Assembly: GCA_032622095.1 (NCBI GenBank)
Contig: CP136069.1
Coordinates: 185,371,122 to 185,435,121 of the forward strand
Direction: 5' to 3'
Source: Siphonodentalium dalli
Lineage: Eukaryota > Mollusca > Scaphopoda > Gadilida > Siphonodentaliidae
Length of the DNA stretch: 64,000 bases
Shown here: in pieces, positions 35,233-46,719 of the stretch
Layout of the letters: every line of letters starts with the position of its first letter
Position numbering within the stretch: the first letter of the stretch is position 1
Notes under the pieces: model-generated
What the model was told of the DNA's origin: nothing
What the model saw: the letters and a program-made list of their open reading frames with translations, nothing else
The model's database searches: none
Made by a program: the position numbers and the translations under genes

Positions 35233-36310
35233 TCTACTATATAATTTGAGACTTCCGTATATATATGTGTGTGTGTATATTTGTCCTCTATAGACTCGAA
35301 AACGGCTGGCTCGATTGAGTTCAAACTTCCCATCTAAGGGTAAAACCCCACGGGAATCGTCATCGCGGCGTTTTGGAGAAGCTCTGGGCACTCATTGTCC
35401 ACTCCCAATCACAAAAAACGGCACTGTGGTGGTTAATCACGTGATAATTCAATGAGCGTTTGTATATGACGCGTCGCTATAAAAGAGCGTTTGTTTACAA
35501 TTCAACGCAACGTTATCGCTCGAAATTTAGCATCGAAAAAATTTAGTTTCTTTCACCAAAAACATAATTACGTGTTGGACTCTGTCATTTTAAGAATATG
35601 TAATTATTACACACAGACACACCAAGTCTCAGCTTAAAATTTTGAAAAATAACAGTTTTATCGACATAAATAGATTTTAATGGGAAATCCTATGTTAAAA
35701 TTTAGCATCGAAATAAATTTAATTTCTTCCATCTAAAACATATTTACGTGTTGGACTATGTCATTTTAAGAACATATAAGTATTACACACAGACACACGA
35801 AGTCTCAGCTTGAAATTTTGAAAAAATAACAGTTTTATCGACATAAATCGATTTGAATGCGAAATGCTATGTTAAAATTTAAATATCACGCCACTGGCGG
35901 CAATCGTCCCATGAAAATTCTATGGAAGCAAAATGGTCAACTTGGGACGGGTCAACCGATTTAGCCCAAACTTGCTACCTATGGGTACTTTTGTCCCGAA
36001 AGTGTCACGGACGGGTCAAATCGTGACCCCGACGTGACATTGACCTTCAAACTGGTCAATTCAAGGTCAAATGGGGTTAAATTGGCGGATTTCTGTACTT
36101 TTGTCCGGGGAGTGTTTTAGACGGGTCAAATCATGACCACGACCTGACCTTGACCTACAAAATTGTCAATTCAAGGTCAAATCGGGTAAAACTTGCTGGT
36201 TTCGACGAAATTTGGTGCAAATGCAGCACAAGTGTCTCGGAACCTGTTGCAATTGCTTTTTCGAACAAAGTCATGGGACGAATTCCGCCAGTGGCGGGCT
36301 AACCTGCTAG
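35233..36310 (+). mobile_element. Helitron-like element H1
   Basis: It starts TCTACTATATAATTTGAGAC and ends with the GC-rich palindrome CCGCCAGTGGCGGG, then CTAACCTGCTAG followed by T. A 5' TC, a 3' CTAG (CTRR) and a hairpin about 10 bp upstream of it are Helitron hallmarks. There is no Rep/helicase frame, so it is non-autonomous. It carries an ACTCGAAAACGGCTGGCTCG block near its 5' end and several TGACCTTGA/TCAAGGTCA motifs. Confidence 0.75.
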
Positions 36311-37154
36311 TCTTCTATATATTTTGAGAACTACGTATATATATATCTATTATATATTTTGGAAGATCTGTCTGTGTGTGTATGTGTGTGTGTGTGGTGT
36401 GTGTGTCTGTGTGTTCGCGATGAACTCGAAAACGGCCGACCCGATTTCGATGAAACTTCGTATGTGAGGGTACTATCGGCCAGGAAGTGTCATAGGCATA
36501 TTAATTTTCAGATCCGAGGTAAACTTTTCACGTGCTGAGGTCAAATCTGTTTTTACGCTGTGTTACGGGACTTTCATTTGAGTTCGGTGCTTACAAATCG
36601 ATTCGAAACAGCGCGAATAATAAAATTCCAGTCATAATAATGACACTGTGAGAATCTTTCGTGTTTCCTCTTTCCAACGATATATAATGCGTATGTATCC
36701 GTTTTAGATATCTGCCTCAATTATCAAGAAGAAGTGGTACTATATTCCATCAGGATAAAAACAATGCGTAACTTCTATGACGTCGTTAGAGGTCATAACG
36801 TTAGATCACGTTAACGCTTAACCGGCCTATGCATTTGACTGTTTCAGACGTCTTGGCGATATCTCGGGCACCGATGGTAATTTATCTTTACGCTGAAACT
36901 TGATAATTAATGAGCGTGTGTATATGAGGCGCGTTTATATACTTGAGTGGAAATCAAATCGGGTTAAACTGGCGGATTTTTACGGACGAAATTTGATGCA
37001 TAGGGTATCTCGGTATCCGCTGGGCCGATTTCCCGGTATCCGCTGGGCCGATTTCCTCCATTTTTGGGGTGTTGGTGTTTGACCCCACCTGACCTTGACC
37101 TTCAAAATGGTCAATTCAAGGTCAAAGCCCGGACGAAGTCGGGTCACCTTCTAG
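36311..37154 (+). mobile_element. Helitron-like element H2
   Basis: A 35-bp stub (TCTTCTATATATTTTGAGAA) is followed by a second start, TCTATTATATATTTTGGAAG at 36346. The 3' end is CCCGGACGAAGTCGGG followed by TCACCTTCTAG (37151-37154), a different hairpin from H1 but the same architecture. It is directly head-to-tail with H1. Confidence 0.7.
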
Positions 37155-37185
<31 letters not shown>

Positions 37186-38065
37186 ATATTTGTCCTCGAT
37201 AGACTCGAAAACGGCTGGCTCGATTGAGCTCAAACTTCCCATCTAAGGGTAAAAACCCACGGGAATCGTCGTCGCGGCGTTTTGGAAAAGCTCTGAGCAC
37301 TCATTATCCACTCCCAATCACCGTCCTCGGCACTGCGGGGGTTAAGGCAGTCACGCTCTTTATATTGACCAAATTTGGCGTTGTTAACCGAGTAACGCTC
37401 TCTATTGCCATCGGCGTTGCTAAACGGTCACCTATGCGTACGAAACTACGGATGCAAAACGCACCGGAACGGCGGAATGCATTTATCTTGATTAAAAAGG
37501 CAGAATTAACTCATTGCAAAACAGCAAATGCGTGTGATTCTTATGTCTGTCGTTCCTAGGAACAGGGGAGATTTTAATCGAATCATACCTCTTTTAGGGA
37601 CGGGTACCATAATTTCTCTTGATTAAAAAGGCAGAATTAACTCATTGAAAAACAAAAAATGCGTGTTGTGTGATTCTTATGTCTGTCGTTCTTAGGAAGG
37701 GGGGAGAATTTCATCGGGTCACCTTAAATCATACCTCTTTTAGGGACGGGTACCATAATTTCTCTTGATTAAAAAGGCAGAATTAACTCATTGAAAAACA
37801 AAAAATGCGTGTTGTGTGGTTCTTATGTCTGTTGTTCCTAGGAAGGGGGGGAGATTTTCATCGGATCAGTTTTTCCGCCCGATGTACCGTAAATCATACC
37901 TCTTTTAGCGACGGGTACCATCATTTCTCTTGATTAAAAAGGCAGAATTAACTCATTGAAAAACAAAAAATTAAATTAAAAAGGCAGAATTAACTCATTG
38001 AATAAAAATAATTTTAAAAATGTCATGTTTCTGACCAACCACGCCAGTGGCGGCTAACCTGCTAG
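37155..38065 (+). mobile_element. Helitron-like element H3
   Basis: The 5' end is reduced to TATATATA/GTGTGT followed by the common ACTCGAAAACGGCTGGCTCG block. The 3' end is GCCAGTGGCGGCTAACCTG and CTAG (38062-38065). Internally, about 150-bp units beginning GATTAAAAAGGCAGAATTAA repeat three to four times (37490-38000). Confidence 0.65.
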
Positions 38066-38703
38066 TCTCATATATATTTTGAATACCTCTGTTTGTCTGT
38101 TTGTTTGTCTGTATGTCTGTATGTCATTTATACAAATCTACGATTCTCGACCGATCGGGACGAAACTTGGTACGTGTGTGTAGTTTGACCAGGCGGTCGA
38201 CGTTGTCGTATTGGCGAGACCGTGCGGCACCCACTTCGCGCATGCGCAGACGAGATCTCGGAAACGGGTGGAGCTATCGACTTGAAAGTTGCTATGTGAA
38301 TGTATCTTGCCCCGGATACGAATTTTATCGGGTCGCCGAGCCCGTGCGAGCCCGTGCGACGCCCGTGCAGCGCATGCGCAGACGAGATCTCGGAAACGGG
38401 TGGAGCTATCGACTTGAAATATGCTATGTAAATGTATCTTGCCCCGGATATGAATTTTATCGGGTCGCCGAGCCCGTGCGACGCCCGTGCGACGCCCGTG
38501 CAGCGCATGCACAGACGAGATCTCGGAAACGGATGGAGCTATCGACTTGAATTTTGGTATGTGAATGTATCTTGCCCCGGATACGAATTTTATGGGGTCG
38601 CCGAGCTTCGGGCATGCGCAGACCAGATCTCGGAAACGGGTGGAGCTATCGACTTTAAATTTGGTTTTAGAATAGCCCGGACAACGTCGGGCTCACCGGC
38701 TAG
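38066..38703 (+). mobile_element. Helitron-like element H4 with 122-bp-type repeats
   Basis: It starts TCTCATATATATTTTGAATA and ends CCCGGACAACGTCGGG, then CTCACCGGCTAG (38700-38703). It contains about four copies of the unit found in the minus-strand elements at 50-52 kb, with GCATGCGCAGACGAGATCTC and GGTGGAGCTATCGACTTGA. The frames translated from these repeats on both strands are not genes. Confidence 0.75.
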
Positions 38704-39766
38704 TCTTCTATACTATATATTTTGAGACTTTCGTATATATATATATATATATGTACTTTATAGAATCGAAAACGGCTGGCTCGATTGAGTTCAAACTTCC
38801 CATCTAAGGGTAAAAACCCACGAACACCGTAGTTGTCGCGTTTTGGAGAAGCTCTGAGCACCCTTTATCCACTCCCAAATCACCGCAAAGGCACGGCGGG
38901 GGTTAATCAAAATGAGCGTTTGTTTTTGACGCATCGCTATAAAGAGCGTCTGTTTACCATTCAACGTTATTAGAATCTGCAGATAGATATACGGGAACAT
39001 TGAGTGGTTTCCTATGCGGGGAGATTTATTGGATGCCATAGTACTCTTACAACATCATTATTATAGTATGTATGACACTTAGGTCAGGGCTTAGGGGGTA
39101 GTTATAGACATAATGCTTCTCAGAAATCCCGGTTACAAACCAACACTCACAATTTCGTATTTACGCAAACGTTATCGCTCGAAATTTATTATGCAGAGAG
39201 ATACACGGGAACAAGTGCTTTCCTATTTTTAGAACGTAACACATGTTTACGTCGCGTTGGTGTTGGGGTTCACGACGGGATTGACTTTGCGGGGACTATT
39301 GACCAACACTCACAATTTCGTCTTTTGCATCAGATACCAACACCTCGACCGATCGGGACGAAACTTGGTACGTGAGTGTAGTTTGACCAGGTGGTCGTCG
39401 CTGTCGTATTGGCGAGCCCGTGCGACGCCCGTGCAGCGCATGCGCAGACGAGATATCGGAAACGGGTGGAGCTATCGACTTGAAATTTGGTATGTGAATG
39501 TATCTTGCCCCGGATACGAATTTTATCGGGTCGCCGAGCCCGTGCGACGCCAGATTCGCGCATGCGCAGACGAGATCTCGGAAACGGGTGGAGCTATCGA
39601 CTTGAAATTTGGTTTTTGAGTAGCCCGGATAACGTCGGTTTTCATCGGGTCAGTTCTTTCCGCCCGATGTACCATAAGCCTGTACGGGGTTACCTTGAAA
39701 AACTAAAATTAATGGATCGACCAAAGCCATGGGACCAATGCCGACAGTGGCGGGCTAATCTGCAAG
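38704..39766 (+). mobile_element. Helitron-like element H5
   Basis: It starts TCTTCTATACTATATATTTT. The 3' end is GACAGTGGCGGGCTAATCTG followed by CAAG at 39763-39766, a point change from CTAG. It contains two GCATGCGCAGACGAGAT-type units. Confidence 0.65.
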
Positions 39767-40834
39767 TCTCATATATATTTTGAAGACCTCTGTCTGTCTG
39801 TCTGTATGTCCTTTATAGAATCGAAAACGGGTTGACCGATCGAGACCAAACTTCCTATCCAAAGGTAAAATCCCACGGGATCGTCGACGTCGCATTTTGG
39901 ACAAGCTCTGAGCACCGATTCTCCACTCCCAATCATCAAAATCACCGCAAACGCCACTTCGGGGGGTTAAGGCATCAACGATCTTTATATTGACCATATT
40001 CGGAGGTGTTAAGGATTAACGCTCTTTATTACAATCGAAGCTGCTAAACGGCTACCCATGCGTAAAATACGGATGCAAAACGAAACGCGGAATGCAATTA
40101 TCTCGATTAAAAAGGCAGAATGGGTTGTTGTGTCATATATATATGTCCTAGGAACAGGGGAATTTTTCATCGGGTCAGTCTTTGAGGGACGGGTACCATG
40201 AATTAATTCATGAAAAACAAAAAATGCGTGTTGTGCTGTCTTTCATATGCGCAGACGAGATCTCGGAAATGGGTGGAGCTATCGACTTGAAATTTGCTAT
40301 GTGAATGTATCTTGCCCCGGATACGACTTTTATCGGGTCGCCGAGCCCGTGCGACGCCAGCTTCGCGCATGCGCAGACCAGATCTCGGAAACGGGTGGAG
40401 CTATCGACTTGAAATTTGGTTTTTGAATAGCCCGGGCAACGTCGGAAAAACAAAACAATGCGTGTTGTACTGTCTTTCATAGATAGGGAAGGGGGATCCC
40501 ATGCGTAAAATACGGATGCAAAATGAAACGCGGAATGCAATTATCTCGATTAAAAAGGCAGAATGGGTTGTTGTGTCATATATGTCCTAGAAACAGGGGA
40601 ATTTTTCATCGGGTCAGTCTTTGAAGTACGGGTACCATGAATTAATTCATGAAAAATGAAAAATGCGTGTTGTGCTGTCGTTCATAGGAAGGGAAGGGGG
40701 GACTTTTATCGGGTCGCCTAGCCCGTGCGACGCCAGCTTCGCGAATGCGCAGACCAGATCTCGGAAACGGGTGGAGCTATCGACTTGAAATTTGGTTCTT
40801 GAATAGCCCGGACAACGTCGGGCTCATCGGCTAG
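39767..40834 (+). mobile_element. Helitron-like element H6
   Basis: It starts TCTCATATATATTTTGAAGA and ends CCCGGACAACGTCGGG, then CTCATCGGCTAG (40831-40834). Internal segments around AATGCAATTATCTCGATTAA and TTCATCGGGTCAGTCTTTGA are duplicated (about 40080-40260 and 40500-40690). Confidence 0.65.
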
Positions 40835-42003
40835 TCTACTATATATTTTGAGACTTCCGTATATATATGTGTGTGTGTGTGTATGTATATCCTTTATAGA
40901 CTCGAAAACGGCTCGACCGATTGAGCCCAAACTTGCTATCTAAGGATACTTTTGTCCGGGAAGTGTCATGGACGGGTCAAATCGTGATCCCGACCTGACC
41001 TTGACCTTCAAAATTGTCAATTCAAGGTCAAATCGGGTAAAACTGGCGGATTTCGACGAAATTTTATACCTAGGTGTACTTTTGTCCGGGGAGTGTATTG
41101 GACGGGTCAATCAAAATGGTAAAGTCAAGGTAAAATCGGGTAAAACTGGCGGATTTCGACGAAATTTGATACCTAGGGGTAATTTTGTCCGGGGAGTTTT
41201 TGGACGGGTCAAATCGTTACCATGACCTGACCTTGACCTTCAAAATGGTCAATTCAAGGTGTGAAGGAATAAGACTGTTCTCTGTATAAATTTTATTCAT
41301 CTGTAACATCATGTAGTAAGCAGCATGTGATGGTAAATGATACATAATTGTGAATCAATCATATATGTCATAGAACGACCAATTGCGTCGCTTATTAATT
41401 AGCGATTCCATGTTGGCAGATGTCAGGTATTGTCTGAAGAGCCAGAACTAATTGAAGAGTAGATTAATGTTTGGTTTATATATACGCTAATGATTTATAG
41501 CGCCATTAGTATCTTCCTGTGTCTGTCCCGATCGATGGGTGAACTGCAGTTGTTACATAAGACCTTCTTTCCTTTGTGGCTAGTATTGCATAACTCATAG
41601 GTCGCGGCCTCTCCGAGTATGACCTTGGCAATTTGGTTGGGGTCACTATAGTTCGATTATATTCTGTCTCCCCCCATAGGTAAGATGGATATGTTTAGTA
41701 TGTACCATCACGTCCCTTGAATAAGAAGGGGTAGGGGTGCATTACTCTACAAAGGTCAAATCGGGTAAAACTGGCGGATTTCGACGATATTTGATACCTA
41801 GGGATACTTTTGTCCGGGGAGTGTATTGGACAGGTCAAATCGCGACTCCGACCTGACCTTCAAAGTGGTCAATTCAAGGTCAAATCGGGTCCAATTTCGC
41901 ATGGGCCCGTGTCCTTGCTCATATACGCTCATATACGCTCATATAGTCATGTTTCTGACAAAGGCATGGGACGAATCCCGCCAGTGGCGGGCTAATCTGC
42001 TGG
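40835..42003 (+). mobile_element. Helitron-like element H7, interrupted by a solo LTR
   Basis: It starts TCTACTATATATTTTGAGAC. The 3' end is CCCGCCAGTGGCGGG, then CTAATCTGCTGG (the CTAG is mutated to CTGG). It carries many TCAAGGTCAAATCGGGTAAA repeats. A 492-bp LTR at 41260-41751 splits it. Confidence 0.7.
41260..41751 (+). mobile_element. Solo LTR inserted in Helitron H7
   Basis: The insert begins TGTGAAGGAATAAGACTG and ends TTACTCTACA, the TG...CA form of retrotransposon LTRs. It is flanked by AAGG (41256-41259 and 41752-41755). Removing it and one AAGG restores ATTCAAGGTCAAATCGGG, the motif repeated elsewhere in H7. A 4-bp duplication and a TGTGAAGG start fit a Gypsy-type LTR. Its orientation is not certain. 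Confidence 0.8.
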
Positions 42004-42934
42004 TCTAATATAATTTGAAAGTTCAAATAAGCTATGTCCGTTTAAAAGGTTTAAATGTTTTCTGTAACATAAAATCGTCGTCAGTGGAACACGTCAATCA
42101 AAAAGTTATTGAACAAAATTGGAATTTAAACGCACAAACGTAAAATAAACGCTCTTTATTACACACTTAGCCGTGATTTATAAGGATTTCTTGGTGAATT
42201 AAAACTGATAATGTCACACCTGTGAATTACGTCACCGGTGAGGGCACGCGATTTTTGACAGTCCCGCTCTACGCCGGAACTATTTTCACTTTCTACGGCT
42301 CAAACATGGTTGAAGTTGAACAGAAACGAATTGCCAACGATGATGCAGAAGCAGTTAATAAACCGGTAAAATGAAGAAGAATCTTACCTATTATCGACTC
42401 CGATGATCCGGACGATGTCATAATCCAGTTAAATGAACTATAAAAAATTCCATGTGAACAATAAATTTATCCCGTTCCGAGTTGAATTTCCACGTGTTAA
42501 TCTTCGAGTGTTTGTTTACGTCGATTATTAAAATATCGTCACTTCGAAACTTAGTTTTCTACTTTTAGCACGATTTCCTAACATTTCCTGTATGAACCAA
42601 CATTATTTACACACACCATCAGAATCTTCACAAGATCCCGTTCCAAGTGCTATGATTGTTCGGTCAGAATAAACACAATTTTGACAGAAAATATCCTGTA
42701 ATTTCCGAAACTTTAAAAATGAATCGCACCAAAGTGAATCAAAATAATGAGGTCAATCGGTATCGTTACATCACAATTATTTAAATTATGTGTCCATCCG
42801 CGTAACTGCACGCGCAACTGTACGTTGTGGTTCAAAATGGGAGAATCAGCTAATCTGGGCTTATTTTGTCACATCTTCTCTTTAGAATTAGCAACTTTTA
42901 GTGGTTGAAAGTGTGTAATAAACAGAATAATCAT
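42004..42934. other. Intron 5, no recognisable feature
   Basis: Unassigned sequence. CAAAATGGGAGAATC near 42833 is too short to assign to a family. Confidence 0.35.
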
Positions 42935-43070
42935 TTGGTTTCGATGATTACGTGACATAATTCACTCGGGTAGCCGGTCCTATTGGTAAAACCCTCGTTC
43001 GCTCCGCTCACTCGGGTTTTACCAGGCCCGGCTCCCCTCGTGAATTATGTCACGTAATCATCGAAACCAA
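42935..43070. mobile_element. Foldback MITE
   Basis: TTGGTTTCGATGATTACGTG and CACGTAATCATCGAAACCAA are perfect inverted ends. The palindrome continues through GACATAATTCAC to a centre near 43003 with GGTAAAACCC...GGGTTTTACC. Confidence 0.9.
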
Positions 43071-43630
43071 TTGATAACTCTCTATTTATTTATACCATAT
43101 CAGGAATAGTCTAAAACAAACGCTCTTTTATGTTCCATGTCGTGCAAATGGCTGAATTTTTTCGGAACCCCAACATCGTGTTCACTGCTGTTCACAGTTG
43201 TATTTTATGTGACTTCAATGTGTCTTTCTGTGACGCTCTTTAAAAACACTTCTTCGAATATTTCCGTTATTTCGTCAAAAACTCTTCTTCAAATATCTCC
43301 GTTATTTCGTCAAAAACACTTCTTCTCATACAAATCGCCGTTATTTAGTAAATTAACATTCTTTATACAGTTATTGCCCTTCATATTAAATAAGAAGCTA
43401 ACATGCTTGATTAGCTATACATATCGTCATTTAGTGGACAATCCCAAGCTCGCGTGCCACGCGTGGTCGGATTGTCCATTAATTAACAGATTAACGAATA
43501 TTTTAGGTACGGATTGTCCGTTTATAAATGGCCAATCCTTGAAGAATTGCCTGCCTATTTCGATACCGTGAAAATTCAAAAGCGAATATCATTATATAGG
43601 TATATTTTGGAGCGCACACCTCCAAGTAGC
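43071..43630. other. Intron 5, repeat remnant
   Basis: About 43235-43340 holds tandem CTTCAAATATCTCCGTTATT units that are the complement of the repeat near 7690-7770. The 144-codon plus frame spanning it (43137-43571) has no recognisable family. Confidence 0.45.
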
Positions 43631-44041
43631 TTTAAAGGTCCGATGGTCCTGATATAATCAGATTCCAGCAACAACATTTTTTTAGAAATGCCGCTTCAGT
43701 GATCACAATAATGCTAACCACTGTCAACTATAGTAGAACATAGAAACGTGTTATTTATCAACATGTTGTTCGGCGAAATTTGGCCTTAATATAAACACAA
43801 AGCCTCTTGATTTTAGAGTTATCCATCGTCATCCGCAATTTGATCAGACCGTCGGCTCGTCGACTTTTTACTGGGTCACTAATAAGTCTCGATGGTGAAA
43901 AATAATAGATTTCAAAAATCGATATCAAATAAGACTTGAGCTTTGGTATGTGGGTTCCTCGACTCGTATCAAATATGTTTTACCCCCGAATCCAAATAAA
44001 TAGTAATTGGTTGGCGCCTAATCGGATTATGCATCTTTAAA
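43631..44041 (+). mobile_element. TTAA-type MITE, third copy
   Basis: Ends TTTAAAGGTCCGATGG and GATTATGCATCTTTAAA flank the same body as 30127-30553 (TTAGAGTTATCCATC, GGGTTCCTCGACTCG, CCCCCGAATCCAAATAAATA). The terminal repeats are more diverged than in the 30127 copy. Confidence 0.75.
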
Positions 44042-44068
44042 CATTGACATATTGCACGCTGTATAAAA

Positions 44069-45108
44069 CAGGGACGTGGCTAGAGGGTCTCCGTTGGGGG
44101 TGTCCACCTTGATAATTACAACTGCACCCCCCCCCCCCCCTTGAATCAAACCAAAATACCACTTGAATCAGACCAAAGGTTTTACATAATTTCATTCCAT
44201 CCTTGCACCTAAGTGTTCACATGCCTAATAGCCTATTTATAAACCATGGTTCTATCTACCCGGTATGATAATATTCATATATTTTGAACCTGAAAATTGC
44301 ACAAATCCTAACATCTAGTGGTCTAACTCCAGACAAATGCACACGACTACGGGCAATAGACCAGGACACCCAGGGCCGACCATGGTTGTTCTGCCCGGTG
44401 TGAGAAAATTTTGAAAACTAAACAAGAAACTCGCAAAATCCTAGCATCTAGACTGACTAAATTTCAAACCTCATACTCTCCCTTAGTTTAGAGTGTGTTT
44501 CAACTGATGACCATTTCAATGAACACAATTTTAACCAAATGTAGTAAAATATTGTTTACTTAAACTCATTATCAGTTTGTTTTTTATTGGCCACGGGGAG
44601 GGACCAGGACCGGTGTGTGTGCGAAAATTTTAAAATCTGAACAAGAAAATCGCAAAATCCTAGCATCTAGACTAGCCTCAAGTATTCATAGAGTTGGAAA
44701 TTTCAAACCTGACACCCCGACTTAGGTTGGAAAATTTCCAACTGATGACAATTCCAGTGACAATAATTTTGACCAAATGTAGGACAATATTGATTTCTTA
44801 AATTAACTAGAAGTTTTTGACTGGCCACAGTGGAGGGACCAGGACACAAGCTTTCCAAATGTTGGAAAATTTCTAATTGATGGCCATTTCAGCCCAAACT
44901 TTGTACCAAAAGAAGGAAAATATGCAAATATTGGTCCAAAAACAATAAATTCCCCCAATAAATTGTTTGAAAATCAAACTACAAGAACATTTTCAACCTA
45001 TTGTTGGTGTGAAATTTCCAACTAATGTTGTGTCAGGTATGAAACATTTGACCAAAGTTGTGGGGTGAGATACCCCCCAAACACCCCCCCCCTGTCGCTA
45101 CGTCTCTG
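44069..45108 (+). mobile_element. hAT-type MITE with target duplication
   Basis: The left end CAGGGACGTGGCTAGAGGG is the inverted match of the right end CCCTGTCGCTACGTCTCTG. TGTATAAAA occurs immediately outside both ends, an 8-9-bp target duplication as expected for hAT. CAGGG...CG ends are typical of hAT elements. The interior has no transposase frame and contains internally repeated blocks, for example TTCCAACTGATGACAATTCC near 44747. Fragments of the family lie at 19115-19510 and 22013-22305. Confidence 0.88.
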
Positions 45109-46086
45109 TGTATAAAACTAATGGCACAGCGATTGTGTACCGTGCTTATGCTATTTATACATCACATAATATCCTGACAGTCATAGCCTAAAACATAAAA
45201 CTTACCATTAATTGTCACATATGGACATTATGCATTAACTTTATTTGTCAAGCTATATTGATCATGCATTGAGGTTTGGAGGCCGCTTCATATTTCCTAA
45301 ATGTCTTTTATATACTTTCCAAACTAAGCATGAACCAGAGGAAGCGCATATATATATGTAGGTTAATCCTATTCGAACTTCAATTGGTCAATTTTCCATT
45401 AGAACGTGTTCCGATACACCAGTCGGTGACAACAAACGCGCCCTTTTCGTTTTTTTTTTTTTTTTAAACGTACTGGACAAAAATCAGCCGCATAAAAATA
45501 CCCAGACCCCGTCCATAACTTCAGGACACCCAACAGACTCTTCCTGGCCATCCAAACAAAATGATCGCCATAGTTATGTAGGCCATGATTTTCTGTTCCC
45601 GCTAGGAAATTTTAAGATAATCAACAATCAGCAGCCAGATTTTGTGTTTGTGTTGCGTGACTCCAGTTTACATAAATTCAAGAAGCGTAATTCTATATAA
45701 TTAGTTGCTTGTAACATAATTATATAATACATACACTCCAAAGCTGAACGAGCAGTAACTCTACATGTATATTCTTTCTGGGCGGTTTACATTTGGTATA
45801 TGATATAATATCCCTATGATCAGGTACCACATGTACTAGTACCTGCCCCTTTCTGCGACGAGGGCATTTATCGCTGATGGTCATTGTTGTTCGATGGCCC
45901 TCTGGTGATATCAGTACTTCCAATTCATGGCATGGCCATCTGGGATCTTCGCCATTCGATTCAATGGTTACGTGCTGTCACATTCGATTCCACTTCGTAA
46001 ATAAATCATTGCCATGGGCTTTTGAATTTTAACAATTTGGAATTAAACTGTACAACAACATGCATGATAGAAGAGGTGCTCCATCA
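45109..46086. other. Intron 5, unassigned
   Basis: A poly-T run lies near 45451-45466. A weak relative of the repeat at positions 1-180 lies near 45620-45715. No gene can be supported. Confidence 0.35.
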
Positions 46087-46613
46087 TTAAAGATACGGGC
46101 GGCGTTGGCGGTGTGTATGCTGTTAAAATATTCAGCTCCGTCAAAAACCGCCATAAACAGAAAGAATAGTAAAATATAGACAGACCTTGTTCTTATACCA
46201 ATCAGAAATATGACATGAACAGTATGTTATTGTTAAATGTTTTTCCTTTGTTATGTAAACAAAAGCAAAAAAAGTTACAGAACCTGGCTTTTGTTTAGAT
46301 CTGGATATGGTAAACATAAAGAGCGGTATTTGTTACTGTTTTCCTGATATGGAAATAATAAAGAGCGTTTATATCATTTGTGTGTGATTGACCAATAGAA
46401 TTGCGCTGTGTTATGTAAACGGAAGCAAAACTTATGTAACACGAGAAGGTTCTTGTTTACGTACACCACCGTACGTCTTGACGACAATATACTATTTACG
46501 CGCTGATTATGTTTGGCATATGAACAAAGCTATATATATTTTAATATTCCTCCCGTTGAGGGCGATTTGAAAAATATGAATTTTTCTGCAACGAACGCCG
46601 CCCGTGCCTTTAA
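46087..46613. mobile_element. TTAA-flanked MITE upstream of exon 6
   Basis: TTAAAGATACGGGCGGCGTT at the left and AACGCCGCCCGTGCCTTTAA at the right are inverted ends with two mismatches. TTAA at both edges suggests TTAA target use. The element stops about 106 bp before the exon 6 acceptor. Confidence 0.8.
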
Positions 46614-46719
46614 TACATGTTCAGTGTATGTATTTAAATAAAATGCACGTTGCCTAAATCTGGCGCATGCGCAGTTGAAAACGCCATTGAATTGGACTAA
46701 ACTGATGGATTTGTTGCAG

